Shown here piece by piece: positions 21,027-29,933 of a stretch of 64,000 bases of DNA (position 1 is its first letter; every line of letters begins with the position of its first letter). The stretch covers positions 124,001-188,000 of the forward strand of contig NZ_JAEUAK010000004.1 in assembly GCF_019511345.1 (NCBI RefSeq). Reading direction: 5' to 3'. Below the pieces are notes generated by a model. The model worked only from the letters and a program-made list of their open reading frames with translations, did not search any database and had not been told where the DNA came from. The position numbers and the translations under genes are program-made. Source of the DNA: Rhizobium mesosinicum. Lineage in GTDB: Bacteria > Pseudomonadota > Alphaproteobacteria > Rhizobiales > Rhizobiaceae.

Positions 21027-21275
21027 TTAGGCGACGACGTACGGCAGCAGGCCGAGGAAGCGGGCGCGCTTGATCGCCTGGGCGAGTTCGCGCTGCTTCT
21101 TCTGGGAAACGGCCGTGATGCGGGACGGAACGATCTTGCCGCGCTCGGAAATGTAGCGCTGCAGGAGACGGACGTCCTTGTAGTCGATGCGCGGAGCGTT
21201 TGCACCGGAGAACGGGCAGGTCTTGCGACGACGATGGAACGGACGGCGGACCGGAGCGGAGGAAGATTCGGACAT
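21027..21275 (-). CDS. rpsR: 30S ribosomal protein S18
   Basis: Small-subunit protein that pairs with S6 on the platform of the 30S subunit. The 82-residue sequence is canonical: [34 protein letters not shown] and [20 protein letters not shown], then [12 protein letters not shown]. It starts 12 bases after the rpsF stop, as in other bacteria. The 145-base gap to the DUF2232 gene contains no other frame. Confidence 0.97.
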   Translation of the reverse strand: MSESSSAPVRRPFHRRRKTCPFSGANAPRIDYKDVRLLQRYISERGKIVPSRITAVSQKKQRELAQAIKRARFLGLLPYVVA

Positions 21276-21287
21276 TCTTATTTCTCC

Positions 21288-21746
21288 TTATGCACGGTCT
21301 TCGCGGGGAGCGCGGTCCGGACGCGGGCCACGCTGGAACTCGCCGTCACGGCGCGGCGGACGGTCGCCGAATTCGCGGCGCGGGCCACGGTCGCCGCCTT
21401 CACGCGGGCCGCGGTCGTCGCGGTCGCGCTTCTGCATCATGGCAGACGGGCCGTCTTCGTGCTTTTCGACAGCAATGGTCATGTAGCGAAGAACGTCTTC
21501 GCTGATGCGCATCTGGCGTTCCATTTCCTGGATTGCAGCCGCCGGTGCATCAATGTCCATCAGGGCGTAGTGAGCCTTGCGGTTCTTCTTGATGCGGTAG
21601 GTGAGGGACTTGAGGCCCCAGTTTTCGATACGCCCGACTTTACCGCCGTTTGCTTCGATCACGCCCTTGTACTGTTCTACGAGGGCATCGACCTGCTGCG
21701 ACGTGATATCCTGTCGGGCAAGGAATACATGTTCATAAAGAGCCAT
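21288..21746 (-). CDS. rpsF: 30S ribosomal protein S6
   Basis: Small-subunit platform protein, partner of S18. The core (residues 1-95) is standard: [40 protein letters not shown] and [18 protein letters not shown]. At 152 residues it carries a long tail from about residue 105, rich in Arg, Asp, Gly and Pro (repeats of the type [13 protein letters not shown]), typical of alphaproteobacterial S6. The start at 21746 fits the conserved N-terminus; the frame extends 64 codons upstream without homology. Confidence 0.96.
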   Translation of the reverse strand: MALYEHVFLARQDITSQQVDALVEQYKGVIEANGGKVGRIENWGLKSLTYRIKKNRKAHYALMDIDAPAAAIQEMERQMRISEDVLRYMTIAVEKHEDGPSAMMQKRDRDDRGPREGGDRGPRREFGDRPPRRDGEFQRGPRPDRAPREDRA

Positions 21747-21900
21747 GACAGCTTTGCCTTTCTTGCGTTGATCAGAACCCGGCATTCGGCGGCTAAGCCT
21801 CAACGACTGCTCCTGAGAGGCGATAAGCGCCAAGCAAGAAAAGCGTTTCCGAGACGGTCGAGAGCGGAGACACGGGAGGCTGGAACGCTTCCGTTCCGAA

Positions 21901-21921
21901 CGGTTTGCAAAATGCAAACCG
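21901..21921. promoter_or_regulatory. Perfect inverted repeat in the rpsF leader
   Basis: CGGTTTGCA (21901-21909) and TGCAAACCG (21913-21921) form a perfect 9-bp stem with a three-base loop. It lies between the promoter candidate and rpsF. It could be a leader hairpin in autoregulation by ribosomal proteins, a terminator of the upstream reductase or an operator; the sequence alone does not decide. Confidence 0.4.
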
Positions 21922-21970
21922 GCCCTCCGTTCAGCCACCAGCCAGAAGACCGGGTTAACGAACAGGCGCG

Positions 21971-21998
21971 CTTATACGGGTTTTTGCGCGAAAGGCAA
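21971..21998 (-). promoter_or_regulatory. Candidate sigma-70 promoter of the rpsF operon
   Basis: On the minus strand: TTGCCT (21998-21993), 16-base spacer, TATAAG (21976-21971), about 225 bases upstream of rpsF. The boxes are close to the rhizobial housekeeping consensus CTTGAC/CTATAT. This is a pattern match only. Confidence 0.4.
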
Positions 21999-22076
21999 GC
22001 GCATATGGCCGAAAAGCCGGTCGTGTGCTTGCAAGCCAGAAACGGCAGGACACAAAGCGCCTGCTTGATGAGGCCC

Positions 22077-23120
22077 TTAAAGCGGCATCGGATACTGCCG
22101 GTGAACCTTCTCGATATCAGCAAGCACATCGCTGCTGAGCTCCACGTTCGCCGAGCCGATATCCGTCTTCAACTGCGCCATCGTGGTCGCGCCGATAATG
22201 ACTGATGTCATGAAGCGGCGGGTCAGGCAGAAGGCGAGTGCCATCTGAGCCGGGTCGAGGCCATGGCGGGCGGCGATATCGAAATATGCCTTCGTGGGCG
22301 CCTCCTGCAGCGGCTGCAAGCGGCCGCCAAGGTCGCCGTTGATCGCAGCGCGGCTGCCGACCGGCTTCTCGCCATTGATGTATTTACCGGTGAGAATGCC
22401 TGCCGCAAGGGGAGAGTAGGCGAGCAGGCCGACATCCTCGTGGTGCGAAAGTTCTGCCATGTCCAGATCGAAGTGGCGGTAGAGAAGATTGTATTCGTTC
22501 TGGACGCTGGCGACGCGCGGCAGGTTCAGCTGCTCGGACAGCGTCACATACTTCTGGATACCCCAGGTCGTTTCATTGGAGAGGCCGAAGGCACGGATCT
22601 TGCCTTCCTTTACCAGTTCGCCCACCGTTTCCAGAATATCCGTCATGTTGGCGATGGCCTTGGCGCGATCCTGCCTGAAGGGATCGTAGTGCCAGCTCTG
22701 GCGAAAATGGAAATGGCCGCGGTTCGGCCAATGGATCTGGTAGAGGTCGATATAGTCTGTCTTCAGCCGCTTCAGGCTGGCCTCGAGCGCAAGGCGGATA
22801 TTCTTGGCATCGGCACCTTCGCCGTTGCGGATATAAGAGCGTCCGGTGCCGGCAACTTTGGTGGCAAGCACGACATCCCTGCGCTTGCCGGTCTTTTCGA
22901 ACCAGCTGCCGATATACTCTTCCGTGCGGCCCTGCGTTTCGGCAGAAACCGGCGTGGTCGGGTAAAGCTCGGCAGTATCGAAGAAATTGATACCTTCCCG
23001 TACGGCGTAGTCCATCTGTTCATGGGCTTCCGCCTCGCTGTTCTGTGTGCCCCAGGTCATGGTGCCAAGGCAAATCTCGGAAACGGAAATATCTGTGCGG
23101 CCTAATTTATTGTATTTCAT
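22077..23120 (-). CDS. Aldo/keto reductase
   Basis: NADPH-dependent (beta/alpha)8-barrel oxidoreductase of 347 residues, similar to E. coli Tas. The catalytic tetrad is recognisable: Asp and Tyr in NFFDTAELYPTTP, Lys in VVLATKVAG and His in LYQIHWPNRG. The C-terminal cofactor region is VIIGATTMAQLKTDI. The N-terminus MKYNKLGRTDISVSEICLG is typical, so the ATG at 23120 is preferred to the much longer open frame. Substrate unknown. It is divergent from fabD and upstream of the ribosomal operon, with no obvious functional link. Confidence 0.9.
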   Translation of the reverse strand: MKYNKLGRTDISVSEICLGTMTWGTQNSEAEAHEQMDYAVREGINFFDTAELYPTTPVSAETQGRTEEYIGSWFEKTGKRRDVVLATKVAGTGRSYIRNGEGADAKNIRLALEASLKRLKTDYIDLYQIHWPNRGHFHFRQSWHYDPFRQDRAKAIANMTDILETVGELVKEGKIRAFGLSNETTWGIQKYVTLSEQLNLPRVASVQNEYNLLYRHFDLDMAELSHHEDVGLLAYSPLAAGILTGKYINGEKPVGSRAAINGDLGGRLQPLQEAPTKAYFDIAARHGLDPAQMALAFCLTRRFMTSVIIGATTMAQLKTDIGSANVELSSDVLADIEKVHRQYPMPL

Positions 23121-23327
23121 TGGAAACCTTGGACGTGGTCTGGGAAAGGAAGAGCTTGGGAAGAGCCGCGCAAATCTAGGCCGGATTTGGTGAAGCGCAA
23201 GGGGAAAAACCGGGCGTTGCCGCTGGGGCGAAAGGCTTTGGAGAGAATCTGCCGCCACTTGACTCTGAAAGAAAGAATGTCAATTGGAGGCGAAATGGCC
23301 CCATGGGCACTATCGAGGGACTGAAAA

Positions 23328-24272
23328 ATGACCATTGCTTTCACTTTTCCCGGCCAGGGCAGCCAGGCCGTCGGCATGGGCAAGGATCTCGCCGAAAATT
23401 TTGCGGAGGCCCGCGCCGTTTTCGAAGAGGTCGATGAAGCGCTCGGTGAAAAGCTTTCGGATGTCATGTTCAACGGTCCCGAGGACAAGCTGACGCTGAC
23501 GGCGAACGCCCAGCCAGCGCTGATGGCTGTCTCCATGGCCGTCATTCGCGTTCTGGAAGCCAAGGGCCTCGACCTGAAGTCCAAGGTCGCCTATGTCGCC
23601 GGTCATTCACTCGGCGAATATTCCGCCCTCTGTGCCGCCGGCACCTTCTCCGTCGCCGATACGGCCCGTCTCCTGCGCATCCGCGGCAATGCCATGCAGG
23701 CCGCAGTTCCGGTCGGTGTCGGTGCCATGGCCGCCATTATCGGCCTCGAACATGCCGATGTGCAGGCGGTCTGCGAAGAAGCTGCGGCCACCGGCTCCTG
23801 TCAGATCGCCAATGATAATGGCGGCGGCCAGCTCGTCATTTCAGGCGAGAAGTCGGCCGTCGAGAAGGCCGCCGGCATTGCGACGGACAAGGGCGCCAAG
23901 CGCGCGATTATGCTGCCGGTCTCCGCTCCCTTCCATTCGAAGCTGATGGCGCCTGCCGCAGACGCCATGCGCGAGGCGCTCGCCGGCGTGAAGAAGGTCA
24001 ACCCGGCCGTCCCCGTCATCGCCAATGTCCGCGCCGCACCCGTCACGGATGCCGAAGAGATCGCCAGACTTCTCGTCGAGCAGGTCACCGGACAGGTGCG
24101 CTGGCGCGAGACGGTGGAATGGTTTGCAGCAAATGGCATGACCACGCTTTACGAACTCGGCGCCGGCAAGGTGCTGACCGGTCTTGCACGACGCATCGAC
24201 AAGAATATCAATGGTGTCGCGGTCAACGGCCCGGCCGATATCGACGCTGCCATTGCCGCTCTCACGGCCTGA
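23328..24272 (+). CDS. fabD: Malonyl-CoA:ACP transacylase
   Basis: Loads malonyl groups onto ACP for fatty-acid synthesis. The 314-residue protein has TFPGQGSQAVGMGKDLA at the N-terminus, the nucleophile elbow AGHSLGEYSALCA (Ser94) and the catalytic His in VSAPFHSKLM. A GAGGGA lies seven bases before the ATG. CTTGAC at 23258-23263 is a good -35 box, but I see no convincing -10 after it. First gene of the fabD-fabG-acpP-fabF cluster; fabG follows 27 bases after its stop. Confidence 0.96.
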   Translation: MTIAFTFPGQGSQAVGMGKDLAENFAEARAVFEEVDEALGEKLSDVMFNGPEDKLTLTANAQPALMAVSMAVIRVLEAKGLDLKSKVAYVAGHSLGEYSALCAAGTFSVADTARLLRIRGNAMQAAVPVGVGAMAAIIGLEHADVQAVCEEAAATGSCQIANDNGGGQLVISGEKSAVEKAAGIATDKGAKRAIMLPVSAPFHSKLMAPAADAMREALAGVKKVNPAVPVIANVRAAPVTDAEEIARLLVEQVTGQVRWRETVEWFAANGMTTLYELGAGKVLTGLARRIDKNINGVAVNGPADIDAAIAALTA

Positions 24273-24299
24273 TTGCCCCACATTATAAGGAACGCTCTC

Positions 24300-25037
24300 A
24301 TGTTCGATCTTTCCGGCCGCAAGGCTCTCGTCACCGGCGCATCGGGCGGTATCGGCGAGGAAATCGCCCGCCTTCTCCACAAGCAAGGCGCCGTCGTCGG
24401 CCTGCACGGCACTCGTGTCGAAAAACTCGAAGCCTTGGCAAACGAGCTCGGTGACCGCGTAAAGATTTTCCCGGCGAACTTGTCGGATCGCGACGAGGTA
24501 AAAGCGCTCGGCCAGAAGGCGGAAGCCGAGCTCGAAGGCGTCGATATCCTGGTCAACAACGCCGGCATCACCAAGGACGGTCTCTTCGTGCGCATGAGCG
24601 ACGAGGACTGGGATGCCGTTCTCGAAGTGAATTTGACGGCGACCTTCCGCCTGACGCGCGAGCTCACCCATCCGATGATGCGCCGTCGGTATGGCCGCAT
24701 CATCAACATCACTTCGATCGTCGGCGTCACCGGCAATCCCGGCCAGGCGAACTACTGTGCCTCGAAGGCCGGTATGATCGGCTTCTCGAAATCGCTTGCG
24801 CAGGAAATCGCCACCCGCAACGTGACGGTCAACTGCATCGCTCCGGGCTTCATCGAAAGCGCCATGACCGGCAAGCTGAACGAAAAGCAGAAGGAAACGA
24901 TCATGGGCGCGATCCCCATGAAGCGCATGGGAACTGGTGCCGAAGTGGCGTCTGCCGTCGTCTATCTCGCCTCCTCGGAAGCGGCCTATATGACGGGCCA
25001 GACGCTGCATGTGAACGGCGGCATGGCCATGATCTGA
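24300..25037 (+). CDS. fabG: 3-oxoacyl-ACP reductase
   Basis: NADPH-dependent beta-ketoacyl-ACP reductase, a tetrameric SDR. The 245-residue sequence shows KALVTGASGGIGEEIA, VDILVNNAGITKDGLFVRM, and the catalytic Ser139, Tyr152 and Lys156 in ITSIVGVTGNPGQANYCASK. The C-terminus ends in the typical TLHVNGGMAMI. AAGGA precedes the ATG at 24300 by eight bases; an alternative start nine codons upstream overlaps the fabD stop region and lacks a site. Position between fabD and acpP supports the specific assignment over a generic SDR. Confidence 0.96.
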   Translation: MFDLSGRKALVTGASGGIGEEIARLLHKQGAVVGLHGTRVEKLEALANELGDRVKIFPANLSDRDEVKALGQKAEAELEGVDILVNNAGITKDGLFVRMSDEDWDAVLEVNLTATFRLTRELTHPMMRRRYGRIINITSIVGVTGNPGQANYCASKAGMIGFSKSLAQEIATRNVTVNCIAPGFIESAMTGKLNEKQKETIMGAIPMKRMGTGAEVASAVVYLASSEAAYMTGQTLHVNGGMAMI

Positions 25038-25323
25038 AACGATTAGCTGCCGCAGCCGCCGATTTGAGCCAATAGCGTGTTGAGCAATCACGAACGGTTG
25101 ATTTTCTGGCTTTGCGGCAGACTTAAAGCATGTTAAGCGGGCCATGACTGTCAACAGTCGTCCCGAAAAAAGCAGACGGACCGGCGGGCTTTTCGCAAGC
25201 CTGGGACTTCTCTAAAGCCGGGTAAACGAGTTTGCCGAGGATGTCTGAACGCATCGCAGGCTGAAACAGGGTAGGGGTGTCAGAAGGACATTCCGATCAG
25301 GACATAAGGTCGAGGAAACCGAC

Positions 25324-25560
25324 ATGAGCGATATCGCAGAACGCGTAAAGAAAATTGTTATTGATCATCTTGGCGTCGATGCCGACAAGGTCGTCGAGAG
25401 CGCCAGCTTTATCGACGATCTGGGCGCAGACTCGCTCGACACGGTCGAACTGGTCATGGCTTTCGAAGAAGAATTCGGCGTTGAAATCCCCGACGATGCC
25501 GCTGACTCGATCCTGACGGTTGGCGATGCCGTGAAGTTCATTGAAAAGGCTCAGGCCTGA
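25324..25560 (+). CDS. acpP: Acyl carrier protein
   Basis: Carrier of growing acyl chains. The 78-residue acidic protein has the phosphopantetheine serine in [13 protein letters not shown] (Ser37), followed by [16 protein letters not shown] 286-base leader separates it from fabG and suggests an independent promoter, expected because ACP is needed in excess over the enzymes. A strong terminator follows 15 bases after the stop. Confidence 0.98.
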   Translation: MSDIAERVKKIVIDHLGVDADKVVESASFIDDLGADSLDTVELVMAFEEEFGVEIPDDAADSILTVGDAVKFIEKAQA

Positions 25561-25575
25561 TTCTGCGCATTCGAG

Positions 25576-25607
25576 AAAGGGCGGGCCAAGAGTCCGCCCT
25601 TTTCTTT
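25576..25607 (+). terminator. Rho-independent terminator after acpP
   Basis: AAAGGGCGG (25576-25584) pairs with CCGCCCTTT (25594-25602) and is followed by TTCTTTT. The stem is GC-rich with a nine-base loop. It would separate acpP transcripts from fabF. Confidence 0.9.
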
Positions 25608-25653
25608 TGAGCATGTTTCTCCATAAAACATAACAGACGGGGGAAAGCAGTCG

Positions 25654-26916
25654 ATGAGAAGGGTCGTCATTACAGGTACCGGCATGGTATCGCCGTTGGG
25701 ATGCGGAACGGAAATTACCTGGTCTCGGCTGCTTGCGGGAGCAAACGGCGCCCGCCTCGTGACTGAATTCGAGGTCGACGACCTGCCTGCCAAAATCGCT
25801 TGCCGCATCCCCGTCGGCGATGGTTCGGACGGCACCTTCAATCCGGACGACTGGATGGAGCCGAAGGAACAGCGCAAGGTAGATCCTTTCATCATCTATG
25901 GCATGGCTGCCGCCGATATGGCGCTCGAGGATGCCGACTGGCACCCCGAGACCGATGAGGACCAGATCGCGACCGGCGTACTGATCGGCTCCGGCATTGG
26001 CGGTATCGAGGGCATTGTCGAAGCCGGCTATACGCTGCGCGACAAAGGCCCGCGCCGCATATCTCCTTTCTTCATTCCCGGCCGATTGATCAATCTCGTC
26101 TCCGGTCAGGTCTCCATCCGCCACAAGCTGCGCGGTCCGAACCATTCGGTCGTCACCGCCTGCTCCACCGGTGCACACGCCATTGGCGATGCTGCCCGCC
26201 TCATCGCGCTCGGCGATGCCGACGTCATGGTTGCCGGCGGCACGGAATCTCCGGTCAGCCGCATTTCGCTTGCCGGCTTTGCCGCCTGCAAGGCACTTTC
26301 TACGCAGCACAACGACGATCCTCAAAAGGCCTCGCGCCCTTATGACAGGGACCGTGATGGTTTCGTCATGGGCGAGGGCGCCGGCATCGTGGTTCTCGAA
26401 GAACTGGACCATGCGCTGGCACGCGGTGCGAAGATCTACGCCGAAGTGGTCGGTTACGGCCTCTCCGGCGACGCCTTCCACATCACCGCTCCGTCCGAAG
26501 ACGGCGACGGCGCGTTCCGCTGCATGACCATGGCGCTGAAGCGCGCCGGCCTGACGTCTGCCGATGTCGACTACATCAACGCTCATGGCACTTCGACCAT
26601 GGCCGACACGATCGAGCTCGGTGCCGTCGAGCGCCTGGTCGGCAATGCGGCGTCGAAGATTTCGATGTCGTCGACCAAATCCGCGACCGGCCACCTGCTG
26701 GGTGCTGCCGGCGCCATCGAGGCGATCTTCACGACCCTCGCGATCCGCGACAACGTCGCCCCTCCAACGCTCAATCTCGATAATCCTGAGCGGGAAACCG
26801 CAATCGATCTTGTTCCGCACAAGGCTCGTGAGCGAGAAATCAACGTGGCGCTATCCAACTCGTTCGGATTCGGCGGCACGAATGCATCGCTGGTGCTGCG
26901 CCGTTACGTCGCGTAA
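25654..26916 (+). CDS. fabF: 3-oxoacyl-ACP synthase II
   Basis: Elongating beta-ketoacyl-ACP synthase (KAS II). The 420-residue thiolase-fold enzyme has the nucleophile Cys170 in VVTACSTGAHAIGDA, His311 in INAHGTSTMADT, and Lys342 and His347 in SSTKSATGHLLGAAG. The N-terminus RRVVITGTGMVSPLG and C-terminus NSFGFGGTNASLVLRR are canonical. It lies 93 bases past acpP, after its terminator, so it may use its own promoter. Confidence 0.97.
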   Translation: MRRVVITGTGMVSPLGCGTEITWSRLLAGANGARLVTEFEVDDLPAKIACRIPVGDGSDGTFNPDDWMEPKEQRKVDPFIIYGMAAADMALEDADWHPETDEDQIATGVLIGSGIGGIEGIVEAGYTLRDKGPRRISPFFIPGRLINLVSGQVSIRHKLRGPNHSVVTACSTGAHAIGDAARLIALGDADVMVAGGTESPVSRISLAGFAACKALSTQHNDDPQKASRPYDRDRDGFVMGEGAGIVVLEELDHALARGAKIYAEVVGYGLSGDAFHITAPSEDGDGAFRCMTMALKRAGLTSADVDYINAHGTSTMADTIELGAVERLVGNAASKISMSSTKSATGHLLGAAGAIEAIFTTLAIRDNVAPPTLNLDNPERETAIDLVPHKAREREINVALSNSFGFGGTNASLVLRRYVA

Positions 26917-27033
26917 CAGGCGGTTTCCGAGCGCGGGCGAACGTCAAACGGCGCCATGATGCGCGGCAGAACCTGTTTTTTGCCGCATTACTTCGCGAAA
27001 TAGCGAAGCGGGCTTAGTTTTAAAGGATTGCCG

Positions 27034-28263
27034 GTGAGCGACACGACCAACCAGAGCAGCGATAACGGCCAGAACGGTCAGCCGGCGCAGAAGGGACCGA
27101 TCATCCCGAAATCGCCGAGCGAAGCCCTGCGTCCGGAACGTGTTCCCGAGCCGCCGAAGCGCTCCAGGAATGCCCGCAGCCAGGTGGTGCTCTTCCTGAA
27201 TTTCGTTATGACCATGGCGGTGGTCGTCTGCATCGCCGGTCTCATCGGCTTCTACTACGCTATCACCGCCTACCAGAACCCTGGCCCGCTGCAGACGAAC
27301 ACCAATTTCATCGTCCGCAATGGTGCAGGCCTTGCGGAAATAGCGACGAATCTCGAGCGCAATCTCATCATCTCGGATGCCCGCGTCTTCCGCTATCTGA
27401 CCGCGACGCATCTGAACGCTGGCGAAAGCCTCAAGGCAGGTGAATACGAGATAAAGGCGCATGCCTCCATGAACGAGATCATGGAACTCCTGAAATCCGG
27501 CAAGTCCATCCTCTATTCCGTCTCCTTCCCCGAAGGGCTGACGGTGCGGCAGATGTTCGACCGTATGCTGGACGATCCGGTTCTCGAGGGCGACCTGCCG
27601 GCCGTTCTGCCGGCGGAAGGCAGCCTGCGGCCGGATACCTACAAGTTCTCGCGTGGAACCAAGCGATCTGAGATCATCGACCAGATGGCAGCAGCCCAGC
27701 AGAAGCTGGTCGACCAGATCTGGGAACGGCGTGATCCTTCGCTGCTCTTGAAGAGCAAGGAAGAGTTCGTCACCCTCGCCTCAATCGTCGAGAAGGAGAC
27801 GGGTGTGCCGGATGAGCGCGCTCATGTCGCCTCCGTCTTCCTGAACCGTCTCGGCAAAGGTATGCGCCTACAGTCCGATCCGACCATCATCTACGGTCTC
27901 TTCGGCGGCGAGGGCAAACCAGCTGACCGGCCGATCTACCAGTCGGACCTGAAGAAAGAGACGCCCTTCAACACCTACGTCGTCAAGGGCCTGCCGCCCA
28001 CGCCGATCGCCAATCCCGGCAAGGACGCGCTGGAAGCTGTCGCCAATCCCTGGAAGACGCAGGACCTCTATTTCGTCGCCGATGGCACCGGCGGCCACGT
28101 CTTTGCGGCAACGCTCGAGGAGCACAACGCCAACGTCAAGCGCTGGCGCAAGCTGGAAGCCGACAAGGGCGCGGATCCCGAAATTGCCGTCGACGGACAG
28201 CCGGAAGATCAGCCTGCGGACAATACATCCGCGGTTCCGCCGAAGAAAAAGAAGATTAACTGA
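27034..28263 (+). CDS. mltG: Endolytic murein transglycosylase MltG
   Basis: Inner-membrane lytic transglycosylase of the YceG/MltG family, proposed to cut nascent glycan strands and set their length. The 409-residue protein has a 48-residue hydrophilic, Pro/Gln-rich cytoplasmic N-terminus, one membrane helix (about 49-77, containing FVMTMAVVVCIAGLIGFYY), a LysM-like region and the catalytic domain. LASIVEKETGVPDERAHVAS carries the catalytic Glu, and SDPTIIYGLFGGEGK, PFNTYVVKGLPPTPIANPG and YFVADGTGGHVFAATLEEH are family signatures. I chose GTG at 27034, six bases after AAGGA; a TTG two codons earlier sits too close to that site. The charged tail ends in KKKKIN. Confidence 0.93.
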   Translation: MSDTTNQSSDNGQNGQPAQKGPIIPKSPSEALRPERVPEPPKRSRNARSQVVLFLNFVMTMAVVVCIAGLIGFYYAITAYQNPGPLQTNTNFIVRNGAGLAEIATNLERNLIISDARVFRYLTATHLNAGESLKAGEYEIKAHASMNEIMELLKSGKSILYSVSFPEGLTVRQMFDRMLDDPVLEGDLPAVLPAEGSLRPDTYKFSRGTKRSEIIDQMAAAQQKLVDQIWERRDPSLLLKSKEEFVTLASIVEKETGVPDERAHVASVFLNRLGKGMRLQSDPTIIYGLFGGEGKPADRPIYQSDLKKETPFNTYVVKGLPPTPIANPGKDALEAVANPWKTQDLYFVADGTGGHVFAATLEEHNANVKRWRKLEADKGADPEIAVDGQPEDQPADNTSAVPPKKKKIN

Positions 28264-28279
28264 TATCGGGAGGCCTTTG

Positions 28280-29167
28280 ATGGCATTGCAGTCCATGACT
28301 GGTTTTGCGCGGCGCGAAGGAACGACCGGCCGCTGGCGCTGGGCATGGGAACTGCGTTCGGTCAACGGCAAGGGCCTCGATCTTCGTCTCCGTCTGCCGC
28401 CCGGTCTGGAACGCCTCGAAACGGAAGTTCGCCGCATTGCCGGCGAGAAATTCAGCCGCGGCAATCTGCAGGCCACCCTGGCGCTGACGACGGGCGAAAG
28501 CCAGCTTGAAGCCGTGCTTAATCAGGATGCCTTTGCTGCCGTCCTCACCATGCGCGACAAGCTGGAAGGTCTTATCGATCCGGCGCCGCTAAGGCTTGAT
28601 ACCCTGCTTTCCATCCGAGGCCTCGTCGACTTCCGCGAGACGCAGGACAGCGAAGAGACGGTGGCCGCGCGCGATGCCGATATCCTGTCGGGACTGGCGG
28701 CGGCGCTTTCCGATCTCAAGGCCATGCGTGAACAGGAGGGTGCGGCACTGGCGCGTGTGCTTCTCGGCCATGTTGCTGCGATCGAAGCTCTGACAGGTGC
28801 GATCGAGTCCGATCCCTCGCGCTCCCCGCAGGAGATCGCGGCGAAGCTCTCCGCGCAGGTCTCGCTCCTCATGGAAGGAGCCGGCGCGCTCGACCGTGAC
28901 CGGTTGCACGCGGAAGCCGCACTGCTCGCCACCAAGGCGGATCTCCGCGAAGAGATCGACCGGCTGAAGGCCCATGTCGCCGCCGCCCGCGATCTCGTGA
29001 CAAAAGGTGGACCGGTTGGCCGAAAGCTCGATTTTCTTGCACAGGAATTTAACCGGGAATCGAATACAATCTGCTCGAAATCGAACGCTTCGGCCGTCAC
29101 CGCAGCCGGCATCGAGCTGAAGGTGGTGATCGATCAGTTCCGTGAGCAGGTCCAGAATTTGGAGTAG
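28280..29167 (+). CDS. YicC family protein (putative endoribonuclease)
   Basis: A 295-residue YicC/YloC family protein; E. coli YicC has been described as a manganese-dependent endoribonuclease. The N-terminal domain begins with the hallmark MALQSMTGFARREG and ELRSVNGKGLDLRLRLPPGL. The C-terminal DUF1732 domain has RLKAHVAAARDLV, GRKLDFLAQEFNRE and SNTICSKSNASAVTAAGIEL, all strongly conserved in the family. GGGAGG lies eight bases before the ATG. It sits 16 bases after mltG and three before gmk; yicC-gmk adjacency is common in alphaproteobacteria. Confidence 0.92.
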   Translation: MALQSMTGFARREGTTGRWRWAWELRSVNGKGLDLRLRLPPGLERLETEVRRIAGEKFSRGNLQATLALTTGESQLEAVLNQDAFAAVLTMRDKLEGLIDPAPLRLDTLLSIRGLVDFRETQDSEETVAARDADILSGLAAALSDLKAMREQEGAALARVLLGHVAAIEALTGAIESDPSRSPQEIAAKLSAQVSLLMEGAGALDRDRLHAEAALLATKADLREEIDRLKAHVAAARDLVTKGGPVGRKLDFLAQEFNRESNTICSKSNASAVTAAGIELKVVIDQFREQVQNLE

Positions 29168-29170
29168 GAC

Positions 29171-29833
29171 ATGAGCCCGGCGAAAATCTCGCCCGTCCAG
29201 ATCGCCCGTCGCGGTCTGATGCTGGTTATCTCGTCGCCCTCTGGCGCCGGTAAATCGACCATCGCGCGTACGCTTTTGGAAACGGACAAACACATCGGCC
29301 TTTCCGTCAGCGTCACGACGCGCCAGCGCCGGCCGAGCGAAGTGGAGGGCGTCCATTATCATTTCAAGACGGTGCGGGAATTCGAGCGGCTGCGCGATTC
29401 CGATGCCCTGCTGGAATGGGCCGAGGTTCACGGCAATTTCTACGGCACCCCCCGCGAGCCGGTTGAGCAGGCGATGTCCGAAGGCCGCGACATGCTGTTC
29501 GACATCGACTGGCAGGGCGCCCAGCAATTGCAGCAGAAGATGCAGGCCGACGTGGTCTCGATCTTCGTCCTGCCGCCGACCATGACCGAGCTGCAGTCCC
29601 GCCTGCATCGCCGCGCCGAGGATTCCGAGGAAGTCATCCAGACGCGCCTCGCCAATTCCCGCGCCGAGATCGCCCACTGGCGCGAATATGACTACGTCAT
29701 CATCAATGATGACTTGAATGCCGCCTTCGATGCGGTGCAATCGATCGTCAAGGCCGAGCGCCTGCGCCGCGACCGCCGCCACGGCATGTTCGATTTCGTC
29801 CGGGAATTGCTCGAGGAAACGCCGGTTCTTTAG
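29171..29833 (+). CDS. gmk: Guanylate kinase
   Basis: Phosphorylates GMP to GDP. The 220-residue protein has the P-loop [18 protein letters not shown], the GMP-binding motifs [20 protein letters not shown] and [12 protein letters not shown], and the lid region around [15 protein letters not shown]. The start follows the yicC stop by three bases. A palindromic repeat that may serve as terminator follows its stop. Confidence 0.97.
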   Translation: MSPAKISPVQIARRGLMLVISSPSGAGKSTIARTLLETDKHIGLSVSVTTRQRRPSEVEGVHYHFKTVREFERLRDSDALLEWAEVHGNFYGTPREPVEQAMSEGRDMLFDIDWQGAQQLQQKMQADVVSIFVLPPTMTELQSRLHRRAEDSEEVIQTRLANSRAEIAHWREYDYVIINDDLNAAFDAVQSIVKAERLRRDRRHGMFDFVRELLEETPVL

Positions 29834-29933
29834 AGCAACTCCAGAAAAAGTGTTCAGCGGTTTTTACGTCCGGAATTGTGTAGAAACAAAGCGATAAAGC
29901 ATTTCCGTGATTCGAAGAAAACGGAAATGCTTT
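29834..29933. repeat. Palindromic intergenic element between gmk and rsmA
   Basis: The gap between convergent gmk and rsmA holds two structures. The first is an imperfect palindrome at about 29837-29877 whose centre (29846-29864, AAAAGTGTTCAGCGGTTTT) differs by one base from 14120-14138. The second is a perfect 13-bp stem: AAAGCATTTCCGT (29896-29908) with ACGGAAATGCTTT (29921-29933), reaching the rsmA stop codon. The same arrangement of two consecutive palindromes occurs between lysE and alr. Confidence 0.75.

Larger units (their letters stand above)
21747..22076. other. Leader region of the rpsF operon
   Basis: This 330-bp stretch between the aldo/keto reductase stop and rpsF holds no gene I can support. 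It contains a promoter candidate (21971-21998, minus strand) and a perfect 9-bp hairpin at 21901-21921. A long plus-strand frame crosses it but is antisense to rpsF, rpsR and the reductase and has no family resemblance. Confidence 0.4.

Noticed and set aside
20946..22205. A 419-codon plus-strand frame across rpsR, rpsF and the reductase end
   Set aside because: It overlaps two ribosomal protein genes on the other strand, and its composition is that of a reverse-frame artefact.
25123..25136. TTAA-N6-TTAA upstream of acpP as a CtrA binding site
   Set aside because: The CtrA consensus needs seven bases between the half-sites; here there are six and no other support.
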